Assembly: GCF_902705855.1 (NCBI RefSeq)
Contig: NZ_CACSIJ010000001.1
Coordinates: forward strand, 403,856-467,855
Length of the DNA stretch: 64,000 nucleotides
Reading direction: 5' to 3'
From: Zhongshania aliphaticivorans
Lineage (GTDB): Bacteria > Pseudomonadota > Gammaproteobacteria > Pseudomonadales > Spongiibacteraceae
The notes under the pieces were generated by a model that was not told where the DNA came from, searched no databases, and worked only from the letters and a program-made list of their open reading frames with translations. Below, in pieces: positions 8,364-18,488 of this stretch (position 1 is its first letter; each line of letters starts with the position of its first letter). Both the position numbers and the translations under genes were made by a program.

Positions 8364-9947
8364 CTACTCCCATTCAATCGTCGCTGGCGGTTTGCTGCTG
8401 ACGTCATAGGCAACGCGTGAGACTTGTTTAATCTCATTGATGATGCGGTTTGAAACCGTTTCTAGCAGCTCGTAAGGCAAATGCGCCCAACGGGCGGTCA
8501 TGAAGTCGATGGTTTCTACTGCGCGCAGCGCGATCACGTATTCGTAGCGGCGGGCATCCCCTACTACACCAACAGATTTCACCGGCAGAAAGACGGCAAA
8601 GGCCTGACTGGTCTTGTGGTACCAATCGGCGCGGTGAAGTTCTTCCAAAAAGATGGCGTCGGCTTCACGTAAAATATTCGCGTATTCTTTTTTAACTTCA
8701 CCCAAAATTCGCACGCCTAAACCTGGGCCAGGGAAAGGATGGCGATAGACCATATCGTAGGGCAAACCCAGTTCTAAACCGATGCGGCGCACTTCGTCTT
8801 TAAACAATTCGCGCAGTGGCTCAACTAAGTCCATTGCCATATCATCTGGCAGTCCGCCCACATTGTGATGAGATTTAATCACATGTGCTTTGCCAGTTTT
8901 AGACGCAGCCGACTCAATCACATCGGGGTATATAGTGCCCTGCGCAAGAAAGTTTACGTCTTTTAATTTGGTCGCTTCTTGATCAAAAATCTCTATAAAG
9001 GTATTACCGATAGATTTGCGTTTTTTCTCTGGGTCGGCTTCGCCGGCCAGCTTGCTTAGAAACGCTTCTTCGGCATCGACGCGAATGACTTTTACACCCA
9101 TGTTCTTTGCGAACATTTCCATGACCTGATCGCCTTCGTTTTTGCGAAGCAGGCCATTATCAACAAACACACAGGTTAATTGATCGCCAATAGCCTTGTG
9201 CAATAAGGCTGCCACTACTGAACTGTCTACGCCGCCGGAAAGACCCAGCAATACTTTTTGATCGCCGACTTGGGCGCGCACTTTGGCAATGGCGTCTTCA
9301 ACAATATTCGCCGGTGTCCACAGTGCTTCGCAACCACACAATTTCAATACAAAATGTTCGAATATACGCTGGCCTTGCAGAGTGTGAGTCACTTCGGGGT
9401 GAAACTGCACGCCGTAGAATTTCTTGGCTTCACATTGCATTGCCGCAATCGGGCAAGATGGTGTAGATGCCAACACCTCAAAGCCTTCCGGCAGGCGAAT
9501 AACTTTATCGCCATGACTCATCCACACGTCGAGCAAGGCTTTGCCATCTTTATTATCAATATGATCAGCAATATCAGCAGTTAGGGCGCCGGTGGTTTCC
9601 AGCTTAATTTGCGCATAGCCAAACTCATGAACGGGCGAGCCCTCTACCTTGCCGCCCATTTGCTCGGCCATGGTTTGCATGCCATAGCAAATGCCCAATA
9701 CCGGCACGCCAAGCTCGAACACTTTTTGTGGCGCGCGAGGTGAACCCGCTTCTGTTACCGACTCAGGGCCACCAGCCAAAATAAAACCTGAGGGTTTAAA
9801 TTCTTCAATGTCGGCATCATCAATATCGTAAGCGCGAATTTCACAATACACCCCAATTTCACGAATACGACGGGCGATCAGTTGCGTGTATTGCGAACCA
9901 AAATCAAGGATCAAAATTCGGTGGGCATGGATATCTGGGATTGACAC
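8364..9947 (-). CDS. guaA: GMP synthase (glutamine-hydrolysing)
   Basis: Converts XMP to GMP with ATP and glutamine. N-terminal class I amidotransferase: [21 protein letters not shown], catalytic Cys in GICYGMQ, His in FHPEVTH. Then the ATP-pyrophosphatase P-loop [11 protein letters not shown], and the C-terminal dimerisation domain ending PPATIEWE. The open frame runs back to 9986, but a GTG at 9947 is chosen: it has GAGAG upstream and gives 527 residues, close to the usual 525, beginning just before [15 protein letters not shown]. Downstream of guaB in the usual guaBA order, but with two hairpins in the spacer. Confidence 0.97.
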   Translation of the reverse strand: MSIPDIHAHRILILDFGSQYTQLIARRIREIGVYCEIRAYDIDDADIEEFKPSGFILAGGPESVTEAGSPRAPQKVFELGVPVLGICYGMQTMAEQMGGKVEGSPVHEFGYAQIKLETTGALTADIADHIDNKDGKALLDVWMSHGDKVIRLPEGFEVLASTPSCPIAAMQCEAKKFYGVQFHPEVTHTLQGQRIFEHFVLKLCGCEALWTPANIVEDAIAKVRAQVGDQKVLLGLSGGVDSSVVAALLHKAIGDQLTCVFVDNGLLRKNEGDQVMEMFAKNMGVKVIRVDAEEAFLSKLAGEADPEKKRKSIGNTFIEIFDQEATKLKDVNFLAQGTIYPDVIESAASKTGKAHVIKSHHNVGGLPDDMAMDLVEPLRELFKDEVRRIGLELGLPYDMVYRHPFPGPGLGVRILGEVKKEYANILREADAIFLEELHRADWYHKTSQAFAVFLPVKSVGVVGDARRYEYVIALRAVETIDFMTARWAHLPYELLETVSNRIINEIKQVSRVAYDVSSKPPATIEWE

Positions 9948-9965
9948 GGCGATTCTCTCAACAAG

Positions 9966-9984
9966 GTTCACAGCAAATGTGAAC
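9966..9984 (-). promoter_or_regulatory. Hairpin in guaA leader
   Basis: GTTCACA (9966-9972) and TGTGAAC (9978-9984) are perfect arms around 5 nt, ending about 19 nt upstream of the chosen guaA start. In RNA this would form a small stem next to the ribosome site GAGAG. Its role is not known. Confidence 0.45.
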
Positions 9985-9995
9985 ATAAATAAAAC

Positions 9996-10023
9996 AGCAA
10001 ACCCGCTGCGATAGCGGGTCTGT
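9996..10023 (-). terminator. Intrinsic terminator/attenuator between guaB and guaA
   Basis: On the minus strand ACCCGCT, a 5-nt loop (ATCGC) and AGCGGGT (10001-10019) form a perfect 7-bp stem, extended by outer AACAG/CTGTT and followed by TTTTATTT. This is a good factor-independent terminator after guaB, yet guaA lies just downstream, so it may reduce rather than abolish guaA transcription. Confidence 0.7.
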
Positions 10024-10052
10024 TAATTAAGTTAGCCTACGAGCACTGTCTA

Positions 10053-11519
10053 TTAGGTCGGGTAGTTAGGCGCTTCTTTAGTAATGCTGACATCGTGAAC
10101 ATGGCTCTCGTTCATACCGGCCGACGTCACCCGCACAAACTCAGGAGCAGTGCGCATTATTTCCATATTAATACTGCCGGTATAGCCCATTGCTGAACGT
10201 AGACCGCCCATTAATTGATGCACAATGGCAGACAGTGGCCCTTTATACGCCACGCGGCCTTCGATACCTTCTGGTACTAATTTTTCAGCGCCGTCGTCTG
10301 CGCTCTGGAAATAACGGTCACTAGAGCCTTGGGTTTTAGTCATTGCACCAAGCGAGCCCATACCGCGATAAGACTTGTAAGTACGGCCTTGAAATAGCTC
10401 GACTTCGCCAGGCGCTTCTTCTGTGCCGGCAAACATCGACCCCATCATGATCGAACTCGCGCCAGCAACGACGGCCTTCGACAAATCGCCAGAGAAGCGT
10501 ATGCCACCATCGGCGATCAGTGGAACACCTGTGCCTTTTAACGCTTCCGCCACATTAGCAATGGCGCTAATTTGCGGAACACCCACGCCGGTTACAATTC
10601 GCGTGGTGCAAATAGAACCAGGGCCAATGCCGACTTTAACCGCGTCAGCCCCAGCGTCAACCAATGCTAAGGCCGCCGCGCCAGTAGCGATATTGCCGCC
10701 AATCACATCAACTTGTGGGTATTTTTCTTTAATCCAGCGCACGCGGTTTAACACATTCATCGAATGGCCGTGAGCCGTGTCTACCACTAGCACATCAACA
10801 CCCGCAGCAACCAAGGCTGCAACACGGTCATCGGTGTCTGCACTGGTACCAACTGAAGCGCCTACGCGAAGCTGGCCGGCACTGTCTTTACACGCAAAGG
10901 GATAAGTTTGCGCATTATTCATGTCTTTTACGGTGATCATGCCCGTAAGCTCAAAGGCATCGTTAACGACGAGCACCTTCTCGATACGATGACGGTGTAG
11001 CAGCTCACGTGCCACGCTCATATCAACGCCTTCTTTTACCGTGACCAGCTTGTCCTTAGGCGTCATCATGCTTGATACCGGAACATTCAACTCTTCTTGG
11101 AAACGGACGTCTCGACTGGTGACAATACCGACAAGCTCACCTTTGTCTAACACCGGCACACCAGAAATCTTATGCCGACGACGAAGTTCAAACAGCTCGC
11201 TTAGGGGCGCGCTAGCTTCAATAGTGATGGGATCCTTAACAATACCGCTTTCATGCTTTTTAACGGCGCGCACTTCTTGAGCTTGCTGCTCAATCGTCAT
11301 GCTTTTATGAATAATACCGATACCGCCCTCTTGGGCCAGTGCAATAGCAAGCCCACTTTCAGTGACAGTATCCATCGCGGCGGAAACCAGCGGAATATTC
11401 AGGGAGATATTGCGAGTCAGTTGCGTTTTTAAACTAACGTCTTTCGCGGTGACCTCGGAGTAACCGGGGAGTAGAAGTACATCATCAAAGGTGAGAGCTT
11501 CTTGGGCAATGCGTAACAT
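10053..11519 (-). CDS. guaB: IMP dehydrogenase
   Basis: Oxidises IMP to XMP with NAD+, the rate-limiting step to guanine nucleotides. 488 residues, the standard bacterial length. The TIM barrel begins [12 protein letters not shown]; two CBS domains are inserted at about 93-205 (the adenosine/guanosine sensing module); the catalytic loop is GSICTTR with its cysteine; the flap carries [10 protein letters not shown]. Start ATG 11519 has GGAA 8 nt upstream. Divergent from xseA across 109 bases, an arrangement common in gammaproteobacteria. Confidence 0.98.
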   Translation of the reverse strand: MLRIAQEALTFDDVLLLPGYSEVTAKDVSLKTQLTRNISLNIPLVSAAMDTVTESGLAIALAQEGGIGIIHKSMTIEQQAQEVRAVKKHESGIVKDPITIEASAPLSELFELRRRHKISGVPVLDKGELVGIVTSRDVRFQEELNVPVSSMMTPKDKLVTVKEGVDMSVARELLHRHRIEKVLVVNDAFELTGMITVKDMNNAQTYPFACKDSAGQLRVGASVGTSADTDDRVAALVAAGVDVLVVDTAHGHSMNVLNRVRWIKEKYPQVDVIGGNIATGAAALALVDAGADAVKVGIGPGSICTTRIVTGVGVPQISAIANVAEALKGTGVPLIADGGIRFSGDLSKAVVAGASSIMMGSMFAGTEEAPGEVELFQGRTYKSYRGMGSLGAMTKTQGSSDRYFQSADDGAEKLVPEGIEGRVAYKGPLSAIVHQLMGGLRSAMGYTGSINMEIMRTAPEFVRVTSAGMNESHVHDVSITKEAPNYPT

Positions 11520-11616
11520 ATTTTGATTCCGGTGCCTGTGGCTAGAATCCTCGCAATTTTAATTGATGGGCGCCCCCGAGTAAACCGATTCTTAGCGCCA
11601 AAATCCCATATCTGGG

Positions 11617-11629
11617 TATAATGCGCCAA
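11617..11629 (+). promoter_or_regulatory. -10 element TATAAT just before xseA
   Basis: A perfect TATAAT at 11617-11622 lies only 6 nt before the xseA ATG at 11629. No good -35 is seen at the expected distance and there is no Shine-Dalgarno. A start of transcription about 7 nt after the -10 would fall on the ATG itself, suggesting a leaderless mRNA. Confidence 0.5.
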
Positions 11630-12972
11630 TGACTACACAAGAACCGCCACAAACCCTGAGTGTCAGCCAATTAAATGGTCTGGCTAAACAATTACTAGAA
11701 GACTGCTTCGCGCAAGTTAACGTCACTGGCGAACTGTCGACCCTGTCGCGCCCAAGTTCCGGCCATTGGTATTTCACTCTAAAAGATGACCGCGCCCAAA
11801 TTCGTTGTGCGTTTTTTAAAGGTCGTAATGCACGGGTAAATTTCTCGCCCGAACCCGGCCAACAAGTGAATGTTCGTGGCAAGGTTAGCCTTTACGAAGG
11901 CCGCGGCGACTACCAATTAATCGTCGACAGCATGCAACCGGCTGGCGCCGGTGCGTTGGCCCTAGCCTTTGAGCAACTCAAACAGGAACTGATGGCAGCG
12001 GGCTGGTTCGACGCCGCCAATAAAAAGCCACTCCCCGCTACTATTAGCCACATCGCGGTGATCACATCACCCACTGGTGCGGCAATTCACGACATTTTAT
12101 CAGTACTACAGCGCCGGTGGCCAAATATGCAAATCAGCGTGCTGCCTGTGCTGGTACAGGGCGAACACGCCGCCCAACAAATCGCTAATGCCTTATTGCA
12201 GGCCAATATTTGGTATAGCCAGGGACGCAAAGATTTTGATGTTATTTTGGTGTCTCGCGGCGGCGGTTCACTCGAAGACTTATGGCCATTTAATGAACGC
12301 ATAGTGGCTGAGGCAATCTACAACTCTGCCCTACCAGTTGTGAGCGCAGTAGGCCACGAAGTGGATTTTAGCATCAGCGACTTTGTGGCTGATATTCGTG
12401 CCGCCACACCGTCTGCTGCCGCAGAGCTACTTAGCCCCGATCAAAGCGAGTTGGTTTCTCGCCTGCATCTACTCAAAGGCCGACTTGCCAATAGCCAAAG
12501 GCGCAGAATTAAACTCTGGCAAGACCAGCTGCTATCACTAACTCGTCGTGTACGTGATCCACGCAGTCAGTTACGCGAACAAAGTCAGCGTCTAGACGAT
12601 TTAGAAATTCGACTTCAACGCCAATGGCAGCAGGTCCAGCGCCAGCGTCAGCAACGCCTTGCTGCGGCAAATCAGCAACTTGCCCTACTCAACCCAGAGC
12701 GCCAGTTAAAAACCAAACACAAAGAACTCAACGCCCTTCGCGGACGTATGCAACACGCGATAAAGCAGCAGTTACAGCGGCCGCGAATCGCGCTAAAAAA
12801 TATGGCGCAACAACTAAAGACTCTTGGGCCAGAACAAACGCTGAATCGCGGCTACGCCATTATCAGCAATGACAGCGGCGCCATCGTCCGCGACGCAAAT
12901 ATGCTAACGAATGGCGAACAAGTTAACGCGACGTTTAGCCGTGGAAAAGTAGCGCTTCTTGTCAAAAAATAG
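11629..12972 (+). CDS. xseA: Exodeoxyribonuclease VII large subunit
   Basis: 447 residues, normal length. The N-terminal OB-fold (LSVSQLNGLAKQLLEDCFAQVNVTGELS) binds single-stranded DNA; the central catalytic domain has ITSPTGAAIHDILSVLQRR, SRGGGSLEDLWPFNE and SAVGHEVDFSISDFVADIRAATPSAAAE; a long coiled coil (about 280-390) binds the small subunit XseB. It degrades single-stranded DNA in mismatch repair and damage processing. xseB is not in the window. No ribosome site precedes the ATG (see the -10 element). Confidence 0.97.
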   Translation: MTTQEPPQTLSVSQLNGLAKQLLEDCFAQVNVTGELSTLSRPSSGHWYFTLKDDRAQIRCAFFKGRNARVNFSPEPGQQVNVRGKVSLYEGRGDYQLIVDSMQPAGAGALALAFEQLKQELMAAGWFDAANKKPLPATISHIAVITSPTGAAIHDILSVLQRRWPNMQISVLPVLVQGEHAAQQIANALLQANIWYSQGRKDFDVILVSRGGGSLEDLWPFNERIVAEAIYNSALPVVSAVGHEVDFSISDFVADIRAATPSAAAELLSPDQSELVSRLHLLKGRLANSQRRRIKLWQDQLLSLTRRVRDPRSQLREQSQRLDDLEIRLQRQWQQVQRQRQQRLAAANQQLALLNPERQLKTKHKELNALRGRMQHAIKQQLQRPRIALKNMAQQLKTLGPEQTLNRGYAIISNDSGAIVRDANMLTNGEQVNATFSRGKVALLVKK

Positions 12973-13409
12973 GATTACACCAAGATTTTGCGGATATGTG
13001 TAAGTAAGGCATCTGAATTTGAAAGTCCCTGACGTTCAGGGCTTAACACCCCATAGTGCTTTTCAAGTCATCCCGCAGTAGCGCACTGCAATAAACCGAA
13101 TACTCTGCACGTCAATATTTACCATTGAAATAATCATACACTGCGCCCTTCATCCGCATTGAGGCCTTCGCCAGTAAGTCCATGCTTACTGCACATCAAA
13201 AACTGTGAGGCACCCACAATAATATCAACTCGCGCATTCGTTCACGCTTACTAGCTACAACCTTCAGCGTCATCAAACCGCCCCACCTCTCTACACCGCC
13301 ACTAACATCCAAGTTATAGCGTAGGTAAATCATTGCCTTTTAACATACCGGACGGTATATTAAACAAAAAAATACCAACTAGTATATTAATTTTACTCAA
13401 GGAATTCCC
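12973..13409. other. Intergenic stretch before the FadL-type porin
   Basis: 437 bases. A small hairpin (CCCTGA/TCAGGG, 13027-13041) follows xseA without a T tract. The last 70 bases carry a repeated operator-like palindrome and the porin promoter. No supported gene between. Confidence 0.6.
13343..13390 (+). promoter_or_regulatory. Two operator-like repeats upstream of the porin gene
   Basis: Two 21-bp copies, 13343-13363 and 13370-13390 (period 27), share ATACC...AC..GTATATTAA. The first is a clean inverted repeat, ATACCG-GA-CGGTAT (13345-13358), of the type bound by TetR-family repressors of lipid genes. The second is degenerate. They end 20 bases before the start codon, so bound protein would block transcription. 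The regulator is not identified. Confidence 0.55.
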
Positions 13410-14708
13410 ATGCACGCGCCACTGAAATATCGCTCCAACCTTGAGAGAAAACGTCGCTATGCACTCGTCTTCGCAACGACACTAGCAAGCCAAAGCTGGG
13501 CAGGGATTGGTGTCACACCATTAGGTTTTGGCGCGGATTCAGTTTCAATGGCAGGTACTGATATGGGCTTCTCTAGCGACCCGCTCAGCATCAATAACAA
13601 CACCGCTGGCATCGCAAAATCAAAGCAAGCCCAATTCAGCGCCGCGCTTGAACCCTTTGTTATGATGAATATTCGCCACGCTGACTCATTAGGCAATGAC
13701 CAGCGTTCAGGCAATGATCGTGCATTACTCATCAGCAGTGCTTGGTCGTCACCACTAGAAAATCATTCCGATATTACTGTCGGATTAGGATTTTTTGCTC
13801 AAGGCGGCGTTGGTTACGAATATACAAAGCTAAATACCGCCTTCGGAAATAAAGACGATCTGACTGCTATGTTTGGCGTGTTCCGGCTTGCACCGGCAAT
13901 CGCGTGGAACGTGAATAGCAAATTGCGGATTGGATTTAGTGGATCTATAAATTACTCTCAGGCTGAACAAGAGCTGTTTCCAAACACATCAGATGCAAAC
14001 AGCGGCTTTCCCGGCCTAGAAATCAAAAATCTGAGCGGAATAAGTTACGCATGGCGAGCCGGTTTGCAGTACGACATTAGTGAGCAAGTCACCTTTGGAA
14101 TGGCTTACGGCTCCGACACAGAGCTGGTTTTAAAAAATGGCAGCGCCACCGCAAACTTTGAGGCAATGGGGCTTGGTCGCGTTAAATACAACTCCGCTAA
14201 GATCGACGGCTTATCATTACCCAGCGAATTTGGTATTGGGTTCGCGTGGCGCGTTACGCCACGACTTACACTAGGCAGCGATCTAAATTGGTATCGCTGG
14301 AGCAAAGCCTTGGGCGAGGTGACAACACAGCTATCCGGCGTACAAACAAGCGGCGCACCAGAGAGCATAAAATTAACAAACGATTTTGGTGGGCAAGATC
14401 AGTTCTCAAGCTCAATCGCGGCGCAGTTCAAACTAAATGATCAAACTCAAATTTCTGGCGGCATTAACCACGCCGGCAACGTCATAAAGCATGGCAACGA
14501 ATCGCCACTCAATAACCTAATTGCGAAGTGGCACCTCACCGCAGGGGTAAGCCATCAAGTTGACCAACACTGGAACGCATCGCTAGCATATATTTACGTG
14601 CCAAAAATAAAGCGCGAATACACCAACACCCAACTTCCATTAGGCCGCGAAGCAGAAGAGACTTTCGGCGCTTATTCTATCGCCCTTGGGATTACGTATA
14701 ACTGGTAG
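13410..14708 (+). CDS. FadL-family outer-membrane hydrophobic-substrate porin
   Basis: 432 residues. An N-terminal basic and hydrophobic segment (about 15-32, cleavage after SWA) leads to GIGVTPLGFGADSVSMAGTDMGFSSDPLSINNNTAGIA, the N-terminal hatch region typical of the FadL/TodX (Toluene_X) family, including the NNTAG form of the NPAG motif. Alternating beta strands follow, and the chain ends ITYNW with a C-terminal aromatic residue for BAM assembly. It probably takes up fatty acids or other hydrophobic molecules. AAGGAA precedes the ATG by 5-6 nt. The operator-like repeats suggest it is inducible, perhaps by acyl compounds. Confidence 0.9.
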   Translation: MHAPLKYRSNLERKRRYALVFATTLASQSWAGIGVTPLGFGADSVSMAGTDMGFSSDPLSINNNTAGIAKSKQAQFSAALEPFVMMNIRHADSLGNDQRSGNDRALLISSAWSSPLENHSDITVGLGFFAQGGVGYEYTKLNTAFGNKDDLTAMFGVFRLAPAIAWNVNSKLRIGFSGSINYSQAEQELFPNTSDANSGFPGLEIKNLSGISYAWRAGLQYDISEQVTFGMAYGSDTELVLKNGSATANFEAMGLGRVKYNSAKIDGLSLPSEFGIGFAWRVTPRLTLGSDLNWYRWSKALGEVTTQLSGVQTSGAPESIKLTNDFGGQDQFSSSIAAQFKLNDQTQISGGINHAGNVIKHGNESPLNNLIAKWHLTAGVSHQVDQHWNASLAYIYVPKIKREYTNTQLPLGREAEETFGAYSIALGITYNW

Positions 14709-14718
14709 GGGGTTTTAT

Positions 14719-14757
14719 AAAGTGTGGCGCGCAAACTTATATTGCGCGCCACACTTT
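14719..14757. terminator. 16-bp perfect hairpin between convergent genes
   Basis: AAAGTGTGGCGCGCAA (14719-14734) and its exact reverse complement (14742-14757) flank a 7-nt loop. It is very stable, lies 11 bases past the porin stop and 42 before the end of the CRP-like gene, and probably terminates both. No long T tract on either side. Confidence 0.75.
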
Positions 14758-14798
14758 AGTTTCAGTACACCAAGCCCTAGGCATACCGATAGTAAAGA

Positions 14799-15452
14799 TT
14801 AATAACTTTCTGGCAGCTTACGCTTGATAACAATATGACGGCCATCCACATCGATGTATTCGCCAATGGTTAAGTCTTTCAATATACGTGCAACCATTTC
14901 CCGTGATGAACCTACCCGGTCAGCAATTTCTTGCTGCGTAAGCTTTTCATCTATACGCATACTGCCATCTTCTTCAGCAGGCTGCGCCAAGCTAGTCAGC
15001 ACTTTTACCACACGACCATAAACGTCTTGCAGCGCTAGACTCTTAACATCGTTAGTCAGCTTGCGAATTCGACGGGTAAGGTTTTTATTCAATATGCGAG
15101 TAATATTGGGATGCAGATCTAAAATCGCTTTAAAATCTTCTTTATAAATAATGCGAACTTTACTGGCTTCCATTGCCCGTACTGACGCGGAACGTTTATC
15201 GTCGTCCAGCAAGGCAAGTTCACCAAAATAGTCGCCATATTCTAGAATATTCAGCACAAAGTCTTTGCCGCCTTTGTCGCTGCAATACACTTTAACGCGA
15301 CCGGATTCGACTACATAGAGCGAATCCGCCACATCGCCTTCGTGAATTAGTACGGTGTTTTTGGCAAATTCACGCACCACACTGGTGTCACGTAAAATCT
15401 GAATTTCTTCCGGCATCAGACCGTCAAATAAATCGACGTTTTCGATACTCAT
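14799..15452 (-). CDS. CRP-like cAMP-dependent regulator
   Basis: 217 residues from ATG 15452, which has GGGGA upstream; an ATG 15 bases earlier lacks a ribosome site. The N-terminal cyclic-nucleotide-binding domain has FGELALL and RSASVRA, matching the phosphate-binding cassette of E. coli CRP (Glu72, Arg82, Ser83). The C-terminal winged helix carries TQQEIADRVGSSREMVARIL; its S-R-E-x-V-x-R recognition helix keeps the residues that read TGTGA half-sites. So it should bind CRP-type sites, and one perfect site occurs at 43024-43039. Probably the CRP/Vfr-type global regulator, though another CRP/FNR member is possible. It lies after lysS with a palindromic element between. Confidence 0.85.
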   Translation of the reverse strand: MSIENVDLFDGLMPEEIQILRDTSVVREFAKNTVLIHEGDVADSLYVVESGRVKVYCSDKGGKDFVLNILEYGDYFGELALLDDDKRSASVRAMEASKVRIIYKEDFKAILDLHPNITRILNKNLTRRIRKLTNDVKSLALQDVYGRVVKVLTSLAQPAEEDGSMRIDEKLTQQEIADRVGSSREMVARILKDLTIGEYIDVDGRHIVIKRKLPESY

Positions 15453-15534
15453 TTCCACATTCCCCATGGGCGATAAAACGTGGAGTGACTATAGCATAGT
15501 TGCGTAACTAGCTGTCTAGGAAGGAAAGGTGCTT

Positions 15535-15602
15535 AATGCTCGACGGAAGACGGGAGACGCTTTTCCGCTGCGCCTCGCGTCTTCCCGTCTCCCGTCCAGC
15601 GT
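15535..15602. repeat. Palindromic element A (68 bp)
   Basis: Arms GACGGAAGACGGGAGACGC (15542-15560) and its near reverse complement (15577-15596) sit around a 16-nt GC-rich loop. The left flank AATGCT and right flank CAGCGT are shared with element C at 21708-21769. Located just after lysS and upstream of the CRP-like gene. Confidence 0.8.
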
Positions 15603-15609
15603 CTCCTAG

Positions 15610-17106
15610 CTATTCAGGCCGCATATGCGGGAATAACAACACATCACGAATCGACGGCGCATCAGTGAACAACATTACCAAGCGATCGATACCAATACCC
15701 TCACCCGCTGTTGGCGGCAAGCCGTATTCAAGTGCTGCAATAAAGTCGGCGTCGTAATGCATGGCCTCGTCATCGCCGCCGTCTTTTTCAGCAACCTGCG
15801 CCATAAAGCGTTCGGCCTGATCTTCAGAGTCATTCAACTCTGAGAAGCCATTAGCAAGCTCGCGTCCACCAACAAAAAACTCGAAGCGGTCGGTTACAAA
15901 GGGGTTATCGTCGTTGCGACGCGCCAGCGGTGATACTTCGGTTGGGTATTCGGTAATAAAAGTCGGCTGATCTAGTTTATGCTCAACCGTCTCTTCAAAA
16001 ATTTCGATCTGAATCTTGCCCAAACCCCAGCTGCCTTTCACATCAACGCCCAGCTTTTTCGCAATCGCAGTGGCTTGCGTCATATCAGCCAATTGCTCAG
16101 CGGTGATGTCCGCGTTGTATTGCAGCACAGAATCAAATACCGACAAACGGGTAAACGGCTTAGCAAAGTCGTATTCGCTGCCTTGATAATTAATAGTGGT
16201 GGTGCCCAGCACTTCCTGCGCGGTGTTGCGCAGCATGGCTTCGGTCAAATCCATCATGTCTTTGTAATCGGCATAAGCTTGATAGAATTCGATCATGGTG
16301 AATTCTGGATTATGACGGGTAGATAAACCTTCGTTGCGGAAGTTACGGTTAATTTCAAACACCCGCTCAATACCACCGACAACCAAACGCTTTAAATACA
16401 GCTCTGGCGCGATACGCAAATACATATCCATATTCAATGCATTGTGATGTGTCACGAAAGGACGCGCACTGGCACCACCGGGAATAACTTGCATCATCGG
16501 TGTTTCAACTTCGACAAAGTCACGCTGCTGCAAAAAATTACGTATAGAGCTAATCATCTTTGAGCGAATTGAAAAAGTACGACGTGACGATTCATTCATA
16601 ATCAGATCGACATAGCGCTGACGGTAACGAATCTCTTGGTCTTGGAGGCCGTGAAACTTATCTGGCAGCGGACGCAAAGACTTAGTAAGCAGCGAAGTCT
16701 CTTTCATATAAACGTAGAGATCACCCTTGCCAGATTTATGCACCGGACCGGTGGCAGAAATAATGTCGCCGATATCCCAGGTTTTAATTTCGTCTGCTAA
16801 TTCTTCTGGGAATTGCTTTTTATCGACATAAACCTGAATGCGTCCGGTCATGTCTTGCAGCACCATGAACGGCCCACGCTTGGCCATAATGCGTCCGGCA
16901 ATACTTGCGTGACGATCTAAAGTCTCTAGCTCTTCCTTGTCCTTTTCGCCCAATTCCGCTTGCAGACGATCGGCGTAATCTTCACGACGAAAATGATTTG
17001 GGAAGGCATTGCGCTTCTCGCGGATGGCCGACAATTTGGCACGGCGCTCGGCAATAAGGCGATTCTCTTCCTGAACGTGTTCAGCTTCGTTGTGATTCTC
17101 AGACAT
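15610..17106 (-). CDS. lysS: Lysyl-tRNA synthetase, class II
   Basis: 498 residues, normal length. N-terminal anticodon-binding OB fold (about 60-150, [17 protein letters not shown]), then the class II core: motif 2 [23 protein letters not shown] region and motif 3 [12 protein letters not shown] near the C-terminus. Charges tRNA-Lys. It follows prfB on the same strand, the common prfB-lysS order, with about 160 bases between them that hold element B. Confidence 0.97.
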   Translation of the reverse strand: MSENHNEAEHVQEENRLIAERRAKLSAIREKRNAFPNHFRREDYADRLQAELGEKDKEELETLDRHASIAGRIMAKRGPFMVLQDMTGRIQVYVDKKQFPEELADEIKTWDIGDIISATGPVHKSGKGDLYVYMKETSLLTKSLRPLPDKFHGLQDQEIRYRQRYVDLIMNESSRRTFSIRSKMISSIRNFLQQRDFVEVETPMMQVIPGGASARPFVTHHNALNMDMYLRIAPELYLKRLVVGGIERVFEINRNFRNEGLSTRHNPEFTMIEFYQAYADYKDMMDLTEAMLRNTAQEVLGTTTINYQGSEYDFAKPFTRLSVFDSVLQYNADITAEQLADMTQATAIAKKLGVDVKGSWGLGKIQIEIFEETVEHKLDQPTFITEYPTEVSPLARRNDDNPFVTDRFEFFVGGRELANGFSELNDSEDQAERFMAQVAEKDGGDDEAMHYDADFIAALEYGLPPTAGEGIGIDRLVMLFTDAPSIRDVLLFPHMRPE

Positions 17107-17118
17107 TTTAAGTTCCTG

Positions 17119-17263
17119 GGTCGGGCGTCGGAGGTCTGACGTCGGACGTATTAAAAGCAGCGCGCTGCTTATTTGTATTTGAAAACTAAGACACCGATCT
17201 CAGTGCCGTACTTAACACTTGTACGAATTTCTCGTCAGACGTCAGACTTCCAACACCCGACTT
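17119..17263. repeat. Long inverted-repeat element B between prfB and lysS
   Basis: About 30-nt arms at 17119-17149 and 17233-17263 are reverse complements with about five mismatches, separated by about 83 nt. Both arms centre on a TCTGACGTC core. Inside lies a 16-bp perfect palindrome, AAGCAGCGCGCTGCTT (17155-17170). It could be a miniature mobile element or a regulatory RNA structure in the lysS leader. Confidence 0.65.
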
Positions 17264-17269
17264 GGCCTG

Positions 17270-18368
17270 CTAAAGGCCAAATTTAAGACTCGCTTCAATA
17301 AACAAATCTAAATCACCATCCAATACCGCACCGCAGTTGCTGGTTTGCACATTGGTACGCAAATCTTTTATGCGCTGGTCATCTAAAACATAAGAGCGAA
17401 TTTGACTGCCCCAGCCGATATCAGACTTACTGTCTTCCAGCTCCTGCGCCGCGCTATTGCGCTTTTGCATTTCCAATTCGTAGAGTTTTGCTTTTAGCAT
17501 TTTCCACGCGCTGTCGCGGTTCTGATGCTGCGAACGCTGGTTTTGGCACTGCACTACAATATTAGTGGGAACGTGGGTTAAGCGCACGGCTGAATCGGTT
17601 TTGTTAATGTGCTGTCCGCCGGCGCCGCTGGCGCGATACGTGTCGGTGCGCACATCTGATGGATTAATATCTATTTCAATATCATCATCAATTTCTGGGG
17701 AAATAAATACCGAGCAAAAAGACGTGTGACGACGATTTCCGGAGTCAAAAGGAGACTTACGTACTAAGCGATGAACGCCAGTTTCCGTGCGTAGCCAGCC
17801 AAAGGCGTATTCGCCCTGCACGTGAATCGTCGCACTTTTAATACCTGCTACTTCACCGTCCGACACCTCAACCAACTCGGCTTTAAAACCTCGGCTCTCG
17901 CACCAGCGCAAATACATACGCAACACCATATTGGCCCAATCCTGCGCCTCGGTGCCGCCCGAGCCAGATTGAATATCAAGATAGCAATTGTTCGGGTCCA
18001 TTTCGCCCGAAAACATACGGCGAAATTCTAAGCTTGCCAAAGACGCTTCTAAACGATCAACATCAGCCTGCATACCGCTAATAGTGTCGTCATCACCCTC
18101 TTCTACCGCCATATCCAGCAATTCGCTGCAATCTGCAACGCCACCATCTAACTCGTCAATCGTGGCAACAACGGCCTCTAATGAGGCCCGCTCACGCCCC
18201 AGATCCTGTGCGCGCTTGGGGTCATCCCAGACTTTTGGATCGCCCAGTTCCAGCTCGACTTCGGTTAAACGCTCTTTCTTGTTGGCGTAGTCAAAGGTAC
18301 CCCCGAAGCACGTCGGTTCTGTCGCCCATGCTTTTAAGGGATTGGCGTATGGCGTTAACTTCTAACAT
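17270..18368 (-). CDS. prfB: Peptide chain release factor 2, with programmed +1 frameshift
   Basis: The first frame starts at ATG 18368 ([13 protein letters not shown]...), runs 25 codons to LRGYL and stops at TGA 18291-18293. The site reads CGG GGG TAC CTT TGA C: an internal Shine-Dalgarno-like G run followed by the slippery CTT before UGA, as in E. coli prfB. After skipping one base the frame continues DYANKKERL to 17270, giving 365 residues in all, the normal RF2 length. The stop-recognition motif SPF (RKSPFDSGN) and the catalytic GGQ ([11 protein letters not shown]) are intact. RF2 recognises UGA and UAA and autoregulates its own frameshift. Confidence 0.97.
18289..18305 (-). promoter_or_regulatory. 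prfB: prfB programmed +1 frameshift site
   Basis: Minus strand GGGGGTACCTTTGAC: the G run lies 3 nt from CTT, which slips +1 at the weak UGA stop. Low RF2 favours slippage, high RF2 favours termination. Confidence 0.95.
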
Positions 18369-18488
18369 TGAGCAATATCCGGTCAGACGTGGAAAAGGCG
18401 GGCATTTTACCTGATGCGAGGCACTGAGCAAAGCGTAGTCAAGAATTGAGACCGTAACTGCTAGCAACTACGCGGCCAACAAAATTGC

